From Dryomyza anilis (Eukaryota > Arthropoda > Insecta > Diptera > Dryomyzidae): a stretch of 64,000 nucleotides of DNA. A model generated the notes under the pieces. That model saw only the letters and a list, made by a program, of their open reading frames with translations. It was not told the origin of the DNA and did not search any database. The stretch covers positions 103,924,040 to 103,988,039 of the forward strand of contig OX638130.1 in assembly GCA_951804985.1 (NCBI GenBank). Direction: 5' to 3'. The first letter of the stretch is position 1, and each line of letters opens with the position of its first letter. Below, piece after piece: positions 11,290 to 28,457 of the stretch. A program made the position numbers and the translations under genes.

Positions 11290-12960
11290 AGTCTCACCTT
11301 CGCGTTGATGAACCCCGTTCACCCAAGCAACCAGCTGAAAATCGGATTTCAATCCGGGTGGGAGTTCTGTTCGGGAACAAACGAGACAGAGATATTGGTC
11401 TCCAATAGTGGTGGTTTTGAGTTGGATTTGAAACCCGCCATGCAAAAAAGACAGTCAGCGAATACAGATAACATGCTTCGAATACCGTACCGAAAACACA
11501 ATGATAACCCATTTACGAATATGCAGCTTGAACGTGCGAACCATTTATAGGGAAGCTGCCACTATACAGCTGGTTGATGTCCTCGAAAAATACAAGGTTG
11601 ACATCACCGCAATCCAAGGAAATGCGTTGGACATCTACTACAGCTACCATGCGAAGAAGCGTGAAGTTGAATGTGGATTTGTTTTCAAGATAGTTTGCAA
11701 GAGACTCCGCCACCTTGTCTCTAGGTTCACATCCGTGAACGAACGACTGGCAATAGTCCACATCAAGGTTTAATATTTTCACATCATCCTAATTTGTGCG
11801 CACGCTCCGACGAATGAGAAGGACGACAATGGGATGAGGCTTATGGACTTCGCCGCAGCACGAAATATTGTAATTAGTAGTACTAGTAGTACTCAATATT
11901 TACAAGGCCACGTCACCTGATCAGAACTTGCGCAACCAAATTGATCACGTTGTGATTGACGGGAGATGTAAGTACGGTCGATCCGAAATGCCAACATCGA
12001 CTCGGATCACTTCCTTGTAGCAGCCAAGGTTCGCACACGCTTATGCGCTGCGAAAATTGTACGGAAATCCACACAAAGAAAGCTCAACGTCGGCAAGCTG
12101 CACACACAACAAACCGAACAAGCTTATGCCACTCGACCTGCGAAAAGCACTCCCCATCTCGATGATATATGTGGACAAACGTCTACCGCTCAATGCGTAA
12201 GTGCCGAAGAGGTGCATGGCTTCCAACGCCATCCCTCCGGAATAAGTGTTATGACGAAGAGTGTCGCGGAGCTACCGCAAAGAAATATGCTGCATGTTGA
12301 GCCTGTAAGGACGAAGACAGGATTATGGAGGGAACACTTCTCTCAACTGCTAGCCAGCAATGAGGACAATAACTCTGTCACTAGAGAAGACTGCCCGAGA
12401 ACCGTAGCCAGACTATGATGAGATTTGCACAGCCATCTACTGGCTGAAAAACAACAAAGCCGTAGGCACGGATGGTCGACCTGCTGAGTTGTTTAAGGCC
12501 GTAGGCGATGAGCTCACAACGAGCATGCATCAGCAGAATGTGGTCAGAAGACAGCATGCCAAGCGAATAGAATTTCAGTGTACTCTCCCTAATCCATAAG
12601 AAGGTGGATCCCAGGCCACCATGCCTGAGTTCGGTATACTTGCGAAATTTATAAGGCTTTGCATGATGACCCTGAGCGACAGAATTTGGGACAGCCTCTC
12701 CGATACTACCGAACGATGTTTCAGACAAGGTGATTCCCTATCGTGTGACTTCTTCAACCACATAATGGAGAAGATTGTAAGAGATGCCGAACTCCATCAC
12801 TATGCCACCATCTATATGTCATGCTGCTCGGGTATGCTGATGATATTGGGCAGAGTACACGAGCAATCAGTGCAGCATTATGCAGTTTAATGGGTCTTAC
12901 GGTGAACGAGAACAAGACAGAGTACCTGGTGTCAACCCGGCGTCATGGGCAGTGAATTTA
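11290..12960 (+). mobile_element. Decayed non-LTR retrotransposon with endonuclease and reverse transcriptase fragments
   Basis: Broken pieces of one polyprotein can be read in order on +. From about 11520: SLNVRTIYREAATIQLVDVL then KYKVDITAIQ, the start of an APE-type endonuclease. Next come YHAKKREVECGFVF, RLRHLV and VNERLAIVHIK. After a frameshift near 11780: LICAHAPTNEKDD, and later RNQIDHVVID and ANIDSDHFLVAAK. The RT part begins near 12420 with AIYWLKNNKAVGTDG..PAELFKA, jumps over most of the fingers/palm (internal deletion near 12600), then CFRQGDSLSCDFFNHIMEKI and the catalytic YADD at 12833-12844, ending with NENKTEYLVSTRR. Several frameshifts, stops and deletions make it inactive. 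The sequence style fits the RTE/CR1/Jockey-like elements common in flies; I cannot fix the clade. No poly(A) or repeat tail was identified with confidence. Confidence 0.88.
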
Positions 12961-13563
12961 AATAATTTATATGGATATGTTTACGAGATATCGGCCAATA
13001 AGTTTTTACCAAGCACAAATATTTGCAAATATATGTGACTACCTTATACTACATAAAAGACAACATCCTTTTTTATGGCAAAACAAAACTTTAAATTTGA
13101 TTGAACATATCTAATTAAGTCTTAACCTTATCATCATGAAAATTTTACTTAAGATATAATAATTTTATATGCTTTTTTAAAACATTTTTAAGAATATATA
13201 TTATAAAGTGAGATATAACTGTTTTATTCAAAGTCCCTTTGCTGTCGTAAACATATACTTCGCCGGGGAAAAAATAAGTAAGGGTTAAAAATACGTATAA
13301 ATAATTCATCCTAACCTAAATTTTAACTTTGGACTTTAAAAACTTTTCTGCAGGGGGTCAAAGTAAAAAAAAATAAAAAATTTTAACTTTGACCAGTGTT
13401 GCCATATTAGTTAAATATATTTTGGATAATTTTTCTCTTTTAAAAAATTCTCAGTAATGTTATCTATCTCAAATATATACTGTTACTGAAGGAGAAAAAT
13501 TATTACGGAGATTTGCAGATAAGTCCAATTTTCAACATTATAATTTTATATATACTAAACCAT
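12961..13563. other. Intergenic AT-rich spacer
   Basis: About 600 bp between the retrotransposon remnant and a SINE. No coding signal and no clear repeat. Confidence 0.4.
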
Positions 13564-13873
13564 GTAGCGCGGTAGCTCCGTGGTTAGTGCGTTGGACTGC
13601 AAGCCGAAGGGCCCCGGTTCAAACCTGAACTGGGGCTAACAACATCTTTTCGTAGAAACATTTTTCTATACCGCGCTATACCACTCGGCAGTATTTGGCA
13701 AACCTACGAGAGTAAAACATTGCCTATGAAAAGCTCTCACCCGCCGTTCGGATTCGGCAATAAACTGTAGATCCCACCACTTTGAGTAAAATATAACACG
13801 CACAGCTCAAAATGGTGAGAGAGCTCGGCAAAAGTTCTTATAGGACAGTAGTGCCAAACTATTATTATTATAA
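13564..13873 (+). mobile_element. tRNA-headed SINE, copy 1
   Basis: The first 75 bp resemble a tRNA with RNA polymerase III boxes: A box TAGCTCCGTGG at 13573-13583 and B box GGTTCAAACCT at 13616-13626. An anticodon-loop-like CTGCAAG follows the A box. A tRNA-unrelated body follows (GGGGCTAACAACATC ... GCTCTCACCCGCCG ... GAGAGAGCTCGGC), ending in an ATTATTATTATA tail. Two other near-full copies (49389-49706, 62671-62988) and a fragment (9880-9942) are present in the window, all on minus. The tRNA-like head has no matching acceptor stem, so it is not a functional tRNA gene. Confidence 0.85.
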
Positions 13874-15559
13874 ATCAGTAGCGATATTTAAAAACGGGTT
13901 TCAGTGTTTGATTTATGTATAAATTTTCTTCTTCTTGAAAAAAAAAATCATGTTCATGTCTATATCTAAAGAAGATATTTTCTCAACTGATCACATTTTC
14001 TTTAGATCTTAATGTAAGCTCTTCATAAACAAAAGAATTTTTAAAATCGGATAACTTTTGGATTTTTTTACAATTTTTTAAAGATTTTTAATGAAATAAC
14101 CATTGACGATACAATTTCAAAACTTAAGTTCTCTCTCTATACAAAACTTTTTAAATTTCTAAAATCGCTTGAGTGGTTCCGAAAATAATGAATTTCACCC
14201 GATTTAATAGCGTTTGCGCACACTGTACAGCATCGCTTTTAAAGAATAAACTATTCAAGAGAAAATGTTCCAAAATATGAACTAAACTTTGCAGTCCGTT
14301 TTATCAACATGGTAACTAAGATATGCTTTGGACTCTTCAATTTAATACAATTTAAGAATTAAAAAAATGCAGTTCCTTACAAAATCTATGTTGAAACAAT
14401 CGGTTAACAAATGATGCCATCACATTTTTTCAATGGATATGCCATATTATAGAAGCCAAAGGAGCTGCTACTAAAAAGAGTTTTTAGTATACGCCAAAAT
14501 TACTTTTCAAAGACTTTTTCCTAACTTAATATGAAGCCTTAAAGGACGAAATTTGAATTTAGTATGTATCGAGGAAATATAACTTTTACCATTTCCTTTT
14601 AAGTCATCTCCAAACATGATTAGTACCATATTTAAAGAAAGTTTTCAGATATGTTAAGGATTGAAAAAAGATATATAGGGATCAATAAATCAAAATGCTC
14701 CGAATTAGGTTATTACTTTATATATTAGGATAATATTAATGATTTTAAAAAAGCGATACAAGGGATTACTGTTTTTTTTATTCATTTTATATTAAAAAAA
14801 CGTCCGGATAGATGGGGAATATACCTTATGAACCTAAAATTATAGAACAAACATTTAGTCGATGATTTTTGTTTAGGTTACACCAGGACATAAAAACACT
14901 AATAAATCGCTGATTCCAAGAACATTTTCTTGCTCTGTCTCCTCTGTTTTTTAAGACCTTTTTTTAATAATGTAAAAAAAATATTGATCGACATGTTTAC
15001 GGATCGCTTTAATCAGTTTTTTAGCTCTCCCAAAAAATGTGTTTTTGTAAATAGACTGTATTAAATAAAAGCCGTCGATATGTAGCTTTTTAAAAAGGTT
15101 TTGTCGTTGACGTGGTTTTATTTTTGAAATTTGAATTTTAAATTGTATACATCTATTACAGCCATGTCAAATTCGAATTTTCTAATGTGATATTTCCTCA
15201 TACGTATTCTCGATTTACGCAGTCGTTTTTTTTGTTTATTAATTTACGACACGCCCCTAAAACATACGAGTTCCACGTCATATTTTCGATAACCATGCTT
15301 AATAACAGACTACATATTTTTTTATTACAAAAATAACTATAAAAAATATTATCAAATTTAAAGATCACAAGTTCACGGTCATATTATAAAAATGCGTAAT
15401 TAAAAAAAAAAACAGATTTTTATAAAAATTATTAAAACAATGTGAAAAAATCGATATGTCACATTTTACTTGTTAAAAGTAAAAAAACCATGGCGACATA
15501 TAACTAAAACTATTAAAACAAAAAAAAAACTGTATAAATTTGTTGTAAAAATGTAACAC
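13874..15559. other. Intergenic AT-rich region upstream of SINE / downstream of Ahcy
   Basis: About 1.7 kb with no reading frame of interest and no structured repeat that I could define. The right edge is the region downstream of the Ahcy poly(A) signal. Confidence 0.4.
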
Positions 15560-15569
15560 TTTATTTATT
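15560..15569 (-). promoter_or_regulatory. Poly(A) signal of Ahcy
   Basis: Overlapping TTTATT motifs on + (AATAAA on -) lie about 127-136 nt downstream of the Ahcy stop codon, a usual position for a cleavage and polyadenylation signal. Confidence 0.6.
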
Positions 15570-15695
15570 TTATACACTTTATAAGCTTAAAATGCGCGCA
15601 CATCCTACTACAATAATTCGAATCACATAGCCGCCAGCCAATTAACAAAAAATTAAATTAAATCATAGAAAAACTTAAGCCAATCTCACGATCTC

Positions 15696-20647
<4,952 letters not shown>

Positions 20648-20807
20648 TTTGCGCAATTTATATTTTCAGTAAACTGTAAATTGAGAAAAAATTTTAAATT
20701 TTTTTATTTAATTCATGAACAATTGTTTAAATGTTGGTAAGAAATAACGCACCACACGAGAAACTCCAACGGATGCAACAAGCCGGCTGCGAGGAAAGTA
20801 AAAAAGT

Positions 20808-20843
20808 GACTGAAAGATTTGCGCGACTTGCCAACTATTTATA
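20808..20843 (-). promoter_or_regulatory. Ahcy core promoter: TATA box and initiator
   Basis: On -, TATAAATA lies at 20843-20836 and an initiator TCAGTC at 20813-20808. Taking the initiator A (20811) as +1 puts the TATA box at -32, the canonical fly spacing. This predicts a leader of about 164 nt to the ATG, unless a small leader intron is present (a TTTACAG acceptor-like site lies near 20676). Confidence 0.75.
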
Positions 20844-21266
20844 AAAGTCGCGATGCCCTGTTTCAGGGTTGCAGTGTAGCAAACAAACTAAAAAAAATAA
20901 AACGTACAGAATTTTTATAAAAGAGATTAGTTTAAAAATGTCACACGTTAGTTTTAAAACAATATGAGTTTAAAATTTTTATATATATGAATTATTTGCT
21001 TAAACTAATATTTATTCATTATGTTCCAACAATTACATTGAATCAACGAAAAAATGTTAATGAAATTTTATACATTTTTTAGTTAAATTGACATATGGTT
21101 TGTGAAATCAACAATATTTATTCATTTTTGAGGAATAAATATTTAACGAATCAATTATCATTTTAACTGCACAAGGAGATGTTAAGTTAAATTAATTTGG
21201 AAGGTTTTTTTCGATGTACTCTTTTGGAAGAGAGACGACATCTAACTGACTAACGCCCAGAGGCGC
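20844..21266. other. Upstream flank of Ahcy
   Basis: AT-rich; may hold proximal regulatory sites. No gene or defined repeat seen. Confidence 0.35.
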
Positions 21267-21423
21267 GATTCTGTAACTTATTAACGACAAATATCGATAT
21301 CGTTAACTAACAACAATTGTGGCATGCAGAAGTGATCGTCATAAAAAAATGTAAATTTTAACGATATTTGTCGTTGAAAATAGTTAACGATATCGATTTT
21401 TGTCGGTAATAAGTTACAGAATC
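21267..21423. repeat. 157-bp hairpin MITE (GATTCTGTAACTTATTA ends)
   Basis: Left arm GATTCTGTAACTTATTAACG then ACAAATATCGATATCGTTAACTA is mirrored at the right end with about two mismatches over 43 bp; the loop is about 70 bp. A second inner pair (AACGATATTTGTCGTT) makes the stem nested. No coding content; clear target-site duplication not visible. Confidence 0.7.
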
Positions 21424-22640
21424 GACCTACAGGTCATGGCTAAATTCTATTGAAAGTTTTTCGTTAAAATTAAAATATTTTTTTTTATTAAAATTGACGA
21501 AATTTGTCAATAAAATAATTATACTTAAAACTGATAAAACTGTCTTTAATATAAACATTGTCGTAAAAAATGGTCATGGACAGTTTCTGTTGATCTTATA
21601 GTGAATTTTAATAGCAAATTTGGTTATTTAGTATTACTTACTTAGATTAATCGGTGGTTTTAAACCATGCACAATGTTTTTGACAGACAAATTTGAGATG
21701 CGCTCTTTACGAACTGCAGTCTACGCTCTTTGTTTTTTTCTTATTTATTATATAAACTACAACAGAACCATCACTTGTTCCTCTATTTTTACTTAAATTT
21801 TAATACGATTTAATTGTACATTTTTATATAATTATTAACACAAATAAAATTCTTTATTTTATAATTCGTAGTTGTCACCTACTACTAATTCACAAAGTTG
21901 GCAACACATTTTTGCTTATTTGTAATTTCTCATTATTCAGCACAGGGTGGTTGCATGGTTCGTGTATTAGCTTGAGCTAAATTTAAGTTTTTGTTTGGTA
22001 TTAAAAATATTTTATTTATTTCAGTGAAATCGGAACATAGACATGTTTTGGTGTCTGTTCTCGTAAATCTCGAAATCATGTCATAATTGCAAATAAATTG
22101 TTTAAGAACTGAGTTTCCGACTAGAATTTTATTACTGCCAAATATCGTAGTAAAAATTTTATTAAAATTTAAAATTATCAAAATATTTTTTATTTGCATT
22201 GTGTTGTGTTGTGTGTAACTTTTAAAAACATGTTTTTAGCAAATACATCCATGCTTTTAAAGCAAATATACACACCCATTCAATATCTATTTGTTCCTTT
22301 TCCTTAGATCTAGTTTTAAATTTTTAACCAAATTTCAAATTAATATATATAATTATTTTATAGAAAACACATTATAAAAAATGTGTATTAACAATTTATA
22401 TACTATTTAATATTAATTCACATGTCTTATGTGAAGTGAAAACAATCATTGCCTGTATAAAAAGGCTTGACAAAGCTCCCACCAATGGAATTCCTTAAAG
22501 ATAGCTGTATCGTAGAACTTTTAGTTAAAATAACAGCTATTATAAAGCTAACATCAATAAAAAGCTTTTAAAGACCTTACCCTGCTATTATAAACCATAT
22601 TTACATCTATTATACAGCTGATTTTCTGAAAATACATGAA
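21424..22640. other. AT-rich intergenic region
   Basis: No gene supported. TATA-like TATAAAAAG occurs at about 22457 but has no convincing gene downstream. Confidence 0.4.
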
Positions 22641-22775
22641 CAGCGTTACCAATAATCAAAAAATAATGTCCAACTTAATAGTAGTCGACTTTTGACATAT
22701 ATTTGTAAGGAAGATTTGTCAAAAAGCCGACTTTTTGTATAAGCTGTGCATTACATTTTGATTATTGTAACACTG
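22641..22775. repeat. 135-bp MITE with CAGCGTTAC ends
   Basis: Starts CAGCGTTACCAATAATCAAA and ends TTTTGATTATTGTAACACTG, inverted repeats with two differences over 20 bp. No clear target-site duplication. The central part is AT-rich and non-coding. Confidence 0.6.
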
Positions 22776-23501
22776 TAATAAAACAGAACGTTTATGAAAT
22801 TCATGCCACAATATTCAATATACTCAAAAATACCATAAAATTTAATAAACTTGCAATAAAATTCTTAGTATTTTTTAAATTTGAAATATATGGATATTGG
22901 TGCGAAATGTATGTCACAACAGCAATGAAAATTGCGGGACATTTGTAGTAAAACTATTGACTTGTCAAAATAATTTGACATTTGACTACTATAAATAAAT
23001 CTAATGTGTATAAAAGACGTCAACTATTCTAAATTATAACACTTTGATGACAGTATCGCTACACAGAAAAAAATAATGTATTCAAATTAAAAATATTAAT
23101 GTATTTACTAATTAATTAATTGTATTTACACATTTTTTAATTAAAATATTAATAGGAATTAATTTAATATAATTTCAATACAACTAAATCTTTAATAGTA
23201 TTAACTAGTTTTATTTGTTACTTTTGATTTATTTATTTTCTTAAATTGCAACACTGTTTTTTTCTTCTGGATTTCATTTTGTTTTTTGTTTGTGCGTCTC
23301 GTGCGTCGGCGGCGTCGTTCAGTTTTTTATAACATTATTTTCTTCTACGTTGCTATTTTAGAACAGGATATTGCATTATTTAGTGTATGTTATGGTATTA
23401 AAGCATTAATTAGCTTCAATTTTTTGCTGTTTACACACTTTTTTGCTGTGTGTATTAATCATTATTTTACCAATTTAAAATCTTCAAGTTACATTTGTTG
23501 G
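22776..23501. other. AT-rich spacer
   Basis: No gene or defined element. A TATAAAAGACG motif near 23010 is isolated. Confidence 0.35.
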
Positions 23502-24385
23502 CAGCGTTGCCAGAATGATGATTTTTTGCACCCTTATGACGATTTTTCTTTTCAAATGACGATTTTTTAACAATTTATGTTAGTTTTTTTAATTTGTGTC
23601 GGTGAATACGGGATCGAATTCCGCGACCGACCAATTGATTAGAGAATGTATTTTATTTCAAATGTTTAAAAAACATCTAAAAACTCATAGCTTAGATAGT
23701 AGTAACATGGAACGGATACTTTCCAAACAAAATTTAAATTATGATTTGATGCAGTAAGCTATTGTTGATTATTTTTAATACGCAGATTCGAAAAATGTTC
23801 TTAGTTTTGTCCAATTGGCTCTTATTTTTCAGATTAATCACATTTTAAAATGTCCCATTATTTTGCACATTTTTTATTTTAGCAACAAAAGACAAACTTG
23901 AAAATATCTTTTCGTATTTATTCTCAGACAACATGACACAATTTGGAGATATACGCAAATGAAATTTTAAAATTTTCAAAAAATTACATATTTTTAAATT
24001 AAAACAAATAGGTAAAGGCAATACAAATTTTACAAAAAAATATTTTTTTTTGATTTTAAATTATTACTTGAAAAGAATGCTTAAAAAATTGTTGTGTTAG
24101 TTGTGTTTTTTATGTCTAATACCGAAAAGATAATTTTATTATTTTCTTATAATGGAATACTTAAAAAAATAAGGGCATAATAATAGGAAATGTTCATTGT
24201 TACCTTATTTTATCTATATTATAAAGTAAACATATTAAACGAATGTTTTTATTTTTTCAAATGACGACTTTTTTTTACAAAATTACGATTTTTCCTCTTT
24301 CATAGTTTTGACGATTTTTCCAGTCAAATGACGATTTTTTTGTAGTGTTTTTACGATTGTTTGGGTAAATCTTCTGGCAACGCTT
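23502..24385. mobile_element. 884-bp non-autonomous DNA transposon with CAGCGTTGCCAGAA ends and 8-bp TSD
   Basis: Left end CAGCGTTGCCAGAA, right end TTCTGGCAACGCTT; 13 of 14 positions pair. TTTGTTGG directly precedes (23494-23501) and follows (24386-24393) the element, an 8-bp target-site duplication as produced by hAT and P-type transposases. Subterminal direct repeats of AAATGACGATTTTT occur near both ends (about 23530-23570 and 24250-24350). No transposase reading frame is present. Superfamily cannot be settled from the ends alone. Confidence 0.8.
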
Positions 24386-24439
24386 TTTGTTGGCTCAACC
24401 AAAAAATCTCCCGTATTCTTAAATATTTTTTTGGAAAAC

Positions 24440-25131
24440 GGCAACACTGTAATCACGAATGAGCAGCACAAAACGCACAACAAATATTGAGTGCTTTGGC
24501 GTCTCGATACTTGCAAGAGCAGTGAGTAGGTCATAACGATTTCAAACGCCGCGACGCGTGGTAGTCTCTTTCTGGGCTCTGTTGGTCTGTGTCTGTTAAC
24601 GGATTTCGGTGCAAGTGTTTTGTAGGCGCTACGAAGACAAACCAACTGTGTTGTGCATAAAAACCGAGAAATAAATTCGATTTATTATAAATAAGTGCAT
24701 ATTTTATTCGTTTTAAAAGTGCAACAATAAATTCAATTAAACAACGAACATATTTTAATAACTCTTGTTAAAGAACTGGGCACCGCGCCCATATTTAATA
24801 CGTATTCATTTGCAACATTTCAACGGCAAATTAATTACAGAAAAGGTATACAAAAAAAATCAAGAAAGTGAATCAAAATTTTATAGAAACAAGAAAAAAA
24901 ACATTAAAGGAATTTTACAGTGTGTGTTGTGTGCTTGTGTTTTATCCTTTTACAGAGTACCTCCTGTTTCCTCGTACTACAACAAAATTCCACATCGTCG
25001 TATTTCAGTTGGTATCTGCCAACGTCGACGTCAAAACACGAAGCAGCGCACAAAAAAGAAGCGCAAAAGAACACTTTTTGCGCAATTTTAACTCAATTTA
25101 ATATCTCTTTGCTCACCTCTCACCTGTGAGT
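24440..25131 (+). promoter_or_regulatory. Candidate promoter and 5' untranslated exon of a + strand gene
   Basis: This ~700-bp stretch is richer in G, C and CpG than its surroundings (for example CGCCGCGACGCGTGG near 24550) and has the CAA-rich, AAAC-rich texture of a fly leader. A good donor CACCT/GTGAGT lies at 25126. No open frame with a convincing ATG is present, so it could be a leader exon with a long first intron to the right. There is no transcript evidence; an enhancer or chance composition is possible. Confidence 0.3.
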
Positions 25132-28061
25132 GAGTGAATCGTTGTGCATGCGCGCTCTTTCACTTCGAGGGTTTGTTTGCCTTAGGGTTGCCAATACATT
25201 ATAAATTATCAAATTTGTATACTATGTGTTTTGATATAAAATATATCACCAAACAAATATTAATGTTTCAAGCCTACTTTATAAATGAAAAAAAGTTGAT
25301 TTTTAAAATATTATCAGCTTTTTTGATCATTTTGTAATTTATATATCAAAAAGCTGTTATTATATTTAAATTCTTCTTTAATTCATTGATTGTGTTAATG
25401 TTTATTCGAAAATATGCAAACTATGCTATTTAAAAATAAAATTTTTAAAAATATTACCATAAATATTTTAATTTCACCAAAAACTTGGTAATTCTATCAG
25501 ATATATCTAGATATATATTCGAAAAACATTAACATTTTATTTAAATTTGTTTTTTTTTTTCATAAAAAAATATAACCATTTGCTTTGTCTTGTACTATTT
25601 ATATTCTAAATAATCTAATTTACAATTAATGAATCCTCTGTCATCCTGAACAATAAATTCTTACTGTACTAATATTCACTAAACAATTACAAAAAATGTA
25701 CAATAGTTCGATTCAAATTGTAACTTGGATCGAAAGTTGGAATATTTTGAAAAATAGAATTCAAAATAGTTTGATTAAATGTTTAATTTTAATGAGAACG
25801 CCTTTTTAGCTTTGTTGTTAATTTGTGGGTCTACTCCAATATAAAGTATTTGATAATATGTACAAAAAATTTTGAATTTGTATGCTGAAAAACGAAATTT
25901 CAAATTGCACGACTGTTGGCATTCCTAATTTTGTCCATTTGACTTTCGTCAAGTACTTCAATTGAGACAGCATCAGAAATCATCAAACTACTTATGTGGT
26001 GTGTGTGTGTTCTATGTTTTGCATAATAAAAAACATTTATTATTGTAACTTTCATAAACAAAATATAAACTTCGTTTAATAAAATAAAACTATATATAGC
26101 AACAAATAAAATAAACTGAACAATTGGGATTTCATAAAATACAATAAAGGTAAGTGAAAATTGTTTTTTTTCTATATTTATATTAAAATCATTCATTAAA
26201 ACTCAAAAACTCGTTTATAAAGCTGACTTTTATTTAATTACAAATATATTTAAATTAAATACATTCTAAATTGTTTTGCAAAATAGAAATATTTCAAAAG
26301 TTTTTATTTATTTATTTCGATATTATGATAACTTAATATAATAAATATTAAAATCATTATATATATTTTTTTTTTATAAATCAAAAATTATTCAATTTTT
26401 GCATTTGAAAAATGTAGGAAACACTGACACAAGAGTTTCAAATGGAAGAAGTGAAAAAATCTGACAGGTGGTGGGATGAGTAGCATAGAATGAACGCAAA
26501 GATGCGAAAGTGTGCAAAAGGATTTTTTTTTCTTTTTAGGGATGCCACGTAAAAACATTTTTTAATTATTTTCATAGTTTGTTTTTAAATTGGGGGATAT
26601 CCCATTTTGTATTCAGTTTTACGATGAAAATAATTTTTACTTTTAGCTCTCCTAAAAATTTATTTATAATGAACAATATTTTGTACTAAAATAAATTTAT
26701 TTTCATAAATATTTTATTTGTCAAATTTGTATGTAACTATTCATTTAACGATATAAATACTTTTTATTTTTACTTCTACCCTACGGGTAAACGAACTGAT
26801 ATTAAATAATTTATACATTTTTTATTATTCAATGCAAAATATTTTGTACTGAAATAAATAAATTTTTATAAATATTTTATTTTATAATTTGTACAACTCG
26901 GAACGTTAGTTGTTCTGTTTTTTTTTTCGTCGTGAATAATAGAGTTCGAATAGCGGTCCAAATAATGGAAAAAAGTTATAAATGAAAATGTTCTATAATA
27001 AATTGTATAAATTTTTAATAGACAAATAGGAAATCCTATTTTATAGGTAATTAAAATGATTTGTATTCTGCTAAATAACTTATTTTCCCATATCACTAAT
27101 ATGTTGATAAAATTCGATACTTTTTCATTAGAAGAACTATTAAAAGCAAATGTTAATTTTGTCTTTAAACTTACTTTTTGTGTACAACAATTAGTTTAAA
27201 GCATAAAATAATAACATATATGCAAAAAATATATATTTATGAATATCAACCATTTCATCATAGTTTTCTTTCTTTAAAAGTAAAATTTCACTTCAAAAAC
27301 TCTCTATTTTTCTTTTTTAATATTTAAACCAAATAGAGCGGAATTGGGCATCAGAAGAAATTAAGTTGTTTTACCTTATTATGATAATAATAAAAAAATA
27401 TTAATAAGATTATCTTTAATAGTTTGATTTCGAACAATACAAATCTTTGTCGTAAAAGTAAAACTTGGCAAATAGATTTTAAAAATATCAATGATGGACT
27501 GGACTAACAAAACGCCTTTTCTAGCAACCGACAATATCAACATTTGTACATGTTAATCTTGTGAATAGTAAGGTGAAACACCATAATACCGGCCTACTAC
27601 TCTATTCCACTCTATTTTTTTAAAACTCACTAAAAAGAATGGGAGAGTTTTTGAAGTAAATTTGTAATTTTAAAGACAACTATGACGCGTTGTTTTATAT
27701 ATTTATATTTATAAACATGACTAGAAATAGTAGGTATTAAAATCTTTTATTTTTTTTATTTGCTTAACAAAAAATGAAATATATTAATTCATTTGATTTT
27801 TATTTTTTTTTTTTCTAATTTTTCTGCATTTGTGTTTTAACATTGATTTATTAGAATATATTATTTTATAAGAATAATTTTGTTACCTTATTTTATTATA
27901 TATATTTTTTAATAACATCTCGATTTTACATAAATGTAAGATCAGGTTTCATTATGTGGACTTTAGTTCAGGATTCTTTGTAAAGGATGGATCGGGTTGC
28001 CTTACGTGGATTTGAAACTAGAATTACCCAAGTCGACACTAATCAAGATCATTCCAGGTGG
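25132..28061. other. AT-rich intergenic or intronic DNA
   Basis: About 2.9 kb with no supported gene and no clear repeat apart from short T or A runs. The last 100 bp before the MITE (27960-28061) have normal base composition and translate as LPYVDLKLELPKST, which may be a fragment of an old coding or repeat sequence. Confidence 0.4.
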
Positions 28062-28069
28062 TCTTTGGT

Positions 28070-28449
28070 CAGAGCTGGAAAAAATTCGGATTTTTTTAAA
28101 AATAATTCACTCCACCGGATTTTTTTTTTTTTTGGATTTTATTGGATTTTATTGTTTATTTTTGGATTTTATGGGATTATTTTTTTTAAATAAGAGAATT
28201 TCAATGTGATATATCGGATTTTAAAGTTCTTCCTTCCCCACCTTTCCTGCCGAGAACTGCTGTATAACCTTTGGTTAAAACATACTTTGTGGGAAAAAAT
28301 TCAGCGTCTTGGATGTGGAAGCCGTTCAATAAAATCCAAAAAAAAAAAATCAAAAAAAAGTCAAAAAATCATGGATTTTTTTAAGTGGATAAAATCCGAA
28401 AAAATATGGATGGATTTTTTTTTAGAGTGGAGTGGATAACCTAGCCCTG
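28070..28449. mobile_element. hAT-like MITE with 8-bp TSD, copy 1 (380 bp)
   Basis: Starts CAGAGCTGGAAAA and ends AACCTAGCCCTG. TCTTTGGT is duplicated directly outside both ends (28062-28069 and 28450-28457). The subterminal ATTCACTCCACCGGATT mirrors GAGTGGAGTGGAT at the right. The inner core GAGAACTGCTGTATAACCTT is shared with copies at 30943-31769 and 34108-34590. CAG-GCTGG ends and the 8-bp duplication point to the hAT superfamily. No transposase. Confidence 0.88.
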
Positions 28450-28457
28450 TCTTTGGT

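Noticed and set aside
11501..12890. Functional reverse-transcriptase gene or retron
   Set aside because: Frameshifts, stops and a large internal deletion; motif order and APE endonuclease identify a dead non-LTR retrotransposon.
13564..13640. tRNA gene on + at the SINE head
   Set aside because: Polymerase III boxes are present, but no acceptor stem pairs and the same head recurs with the SINE body.
24765..25091. 108-codon + frame as a coding gene
   Set aside because: No ATG start, composition like the flanking leader-type sequence, no recognisable domain.
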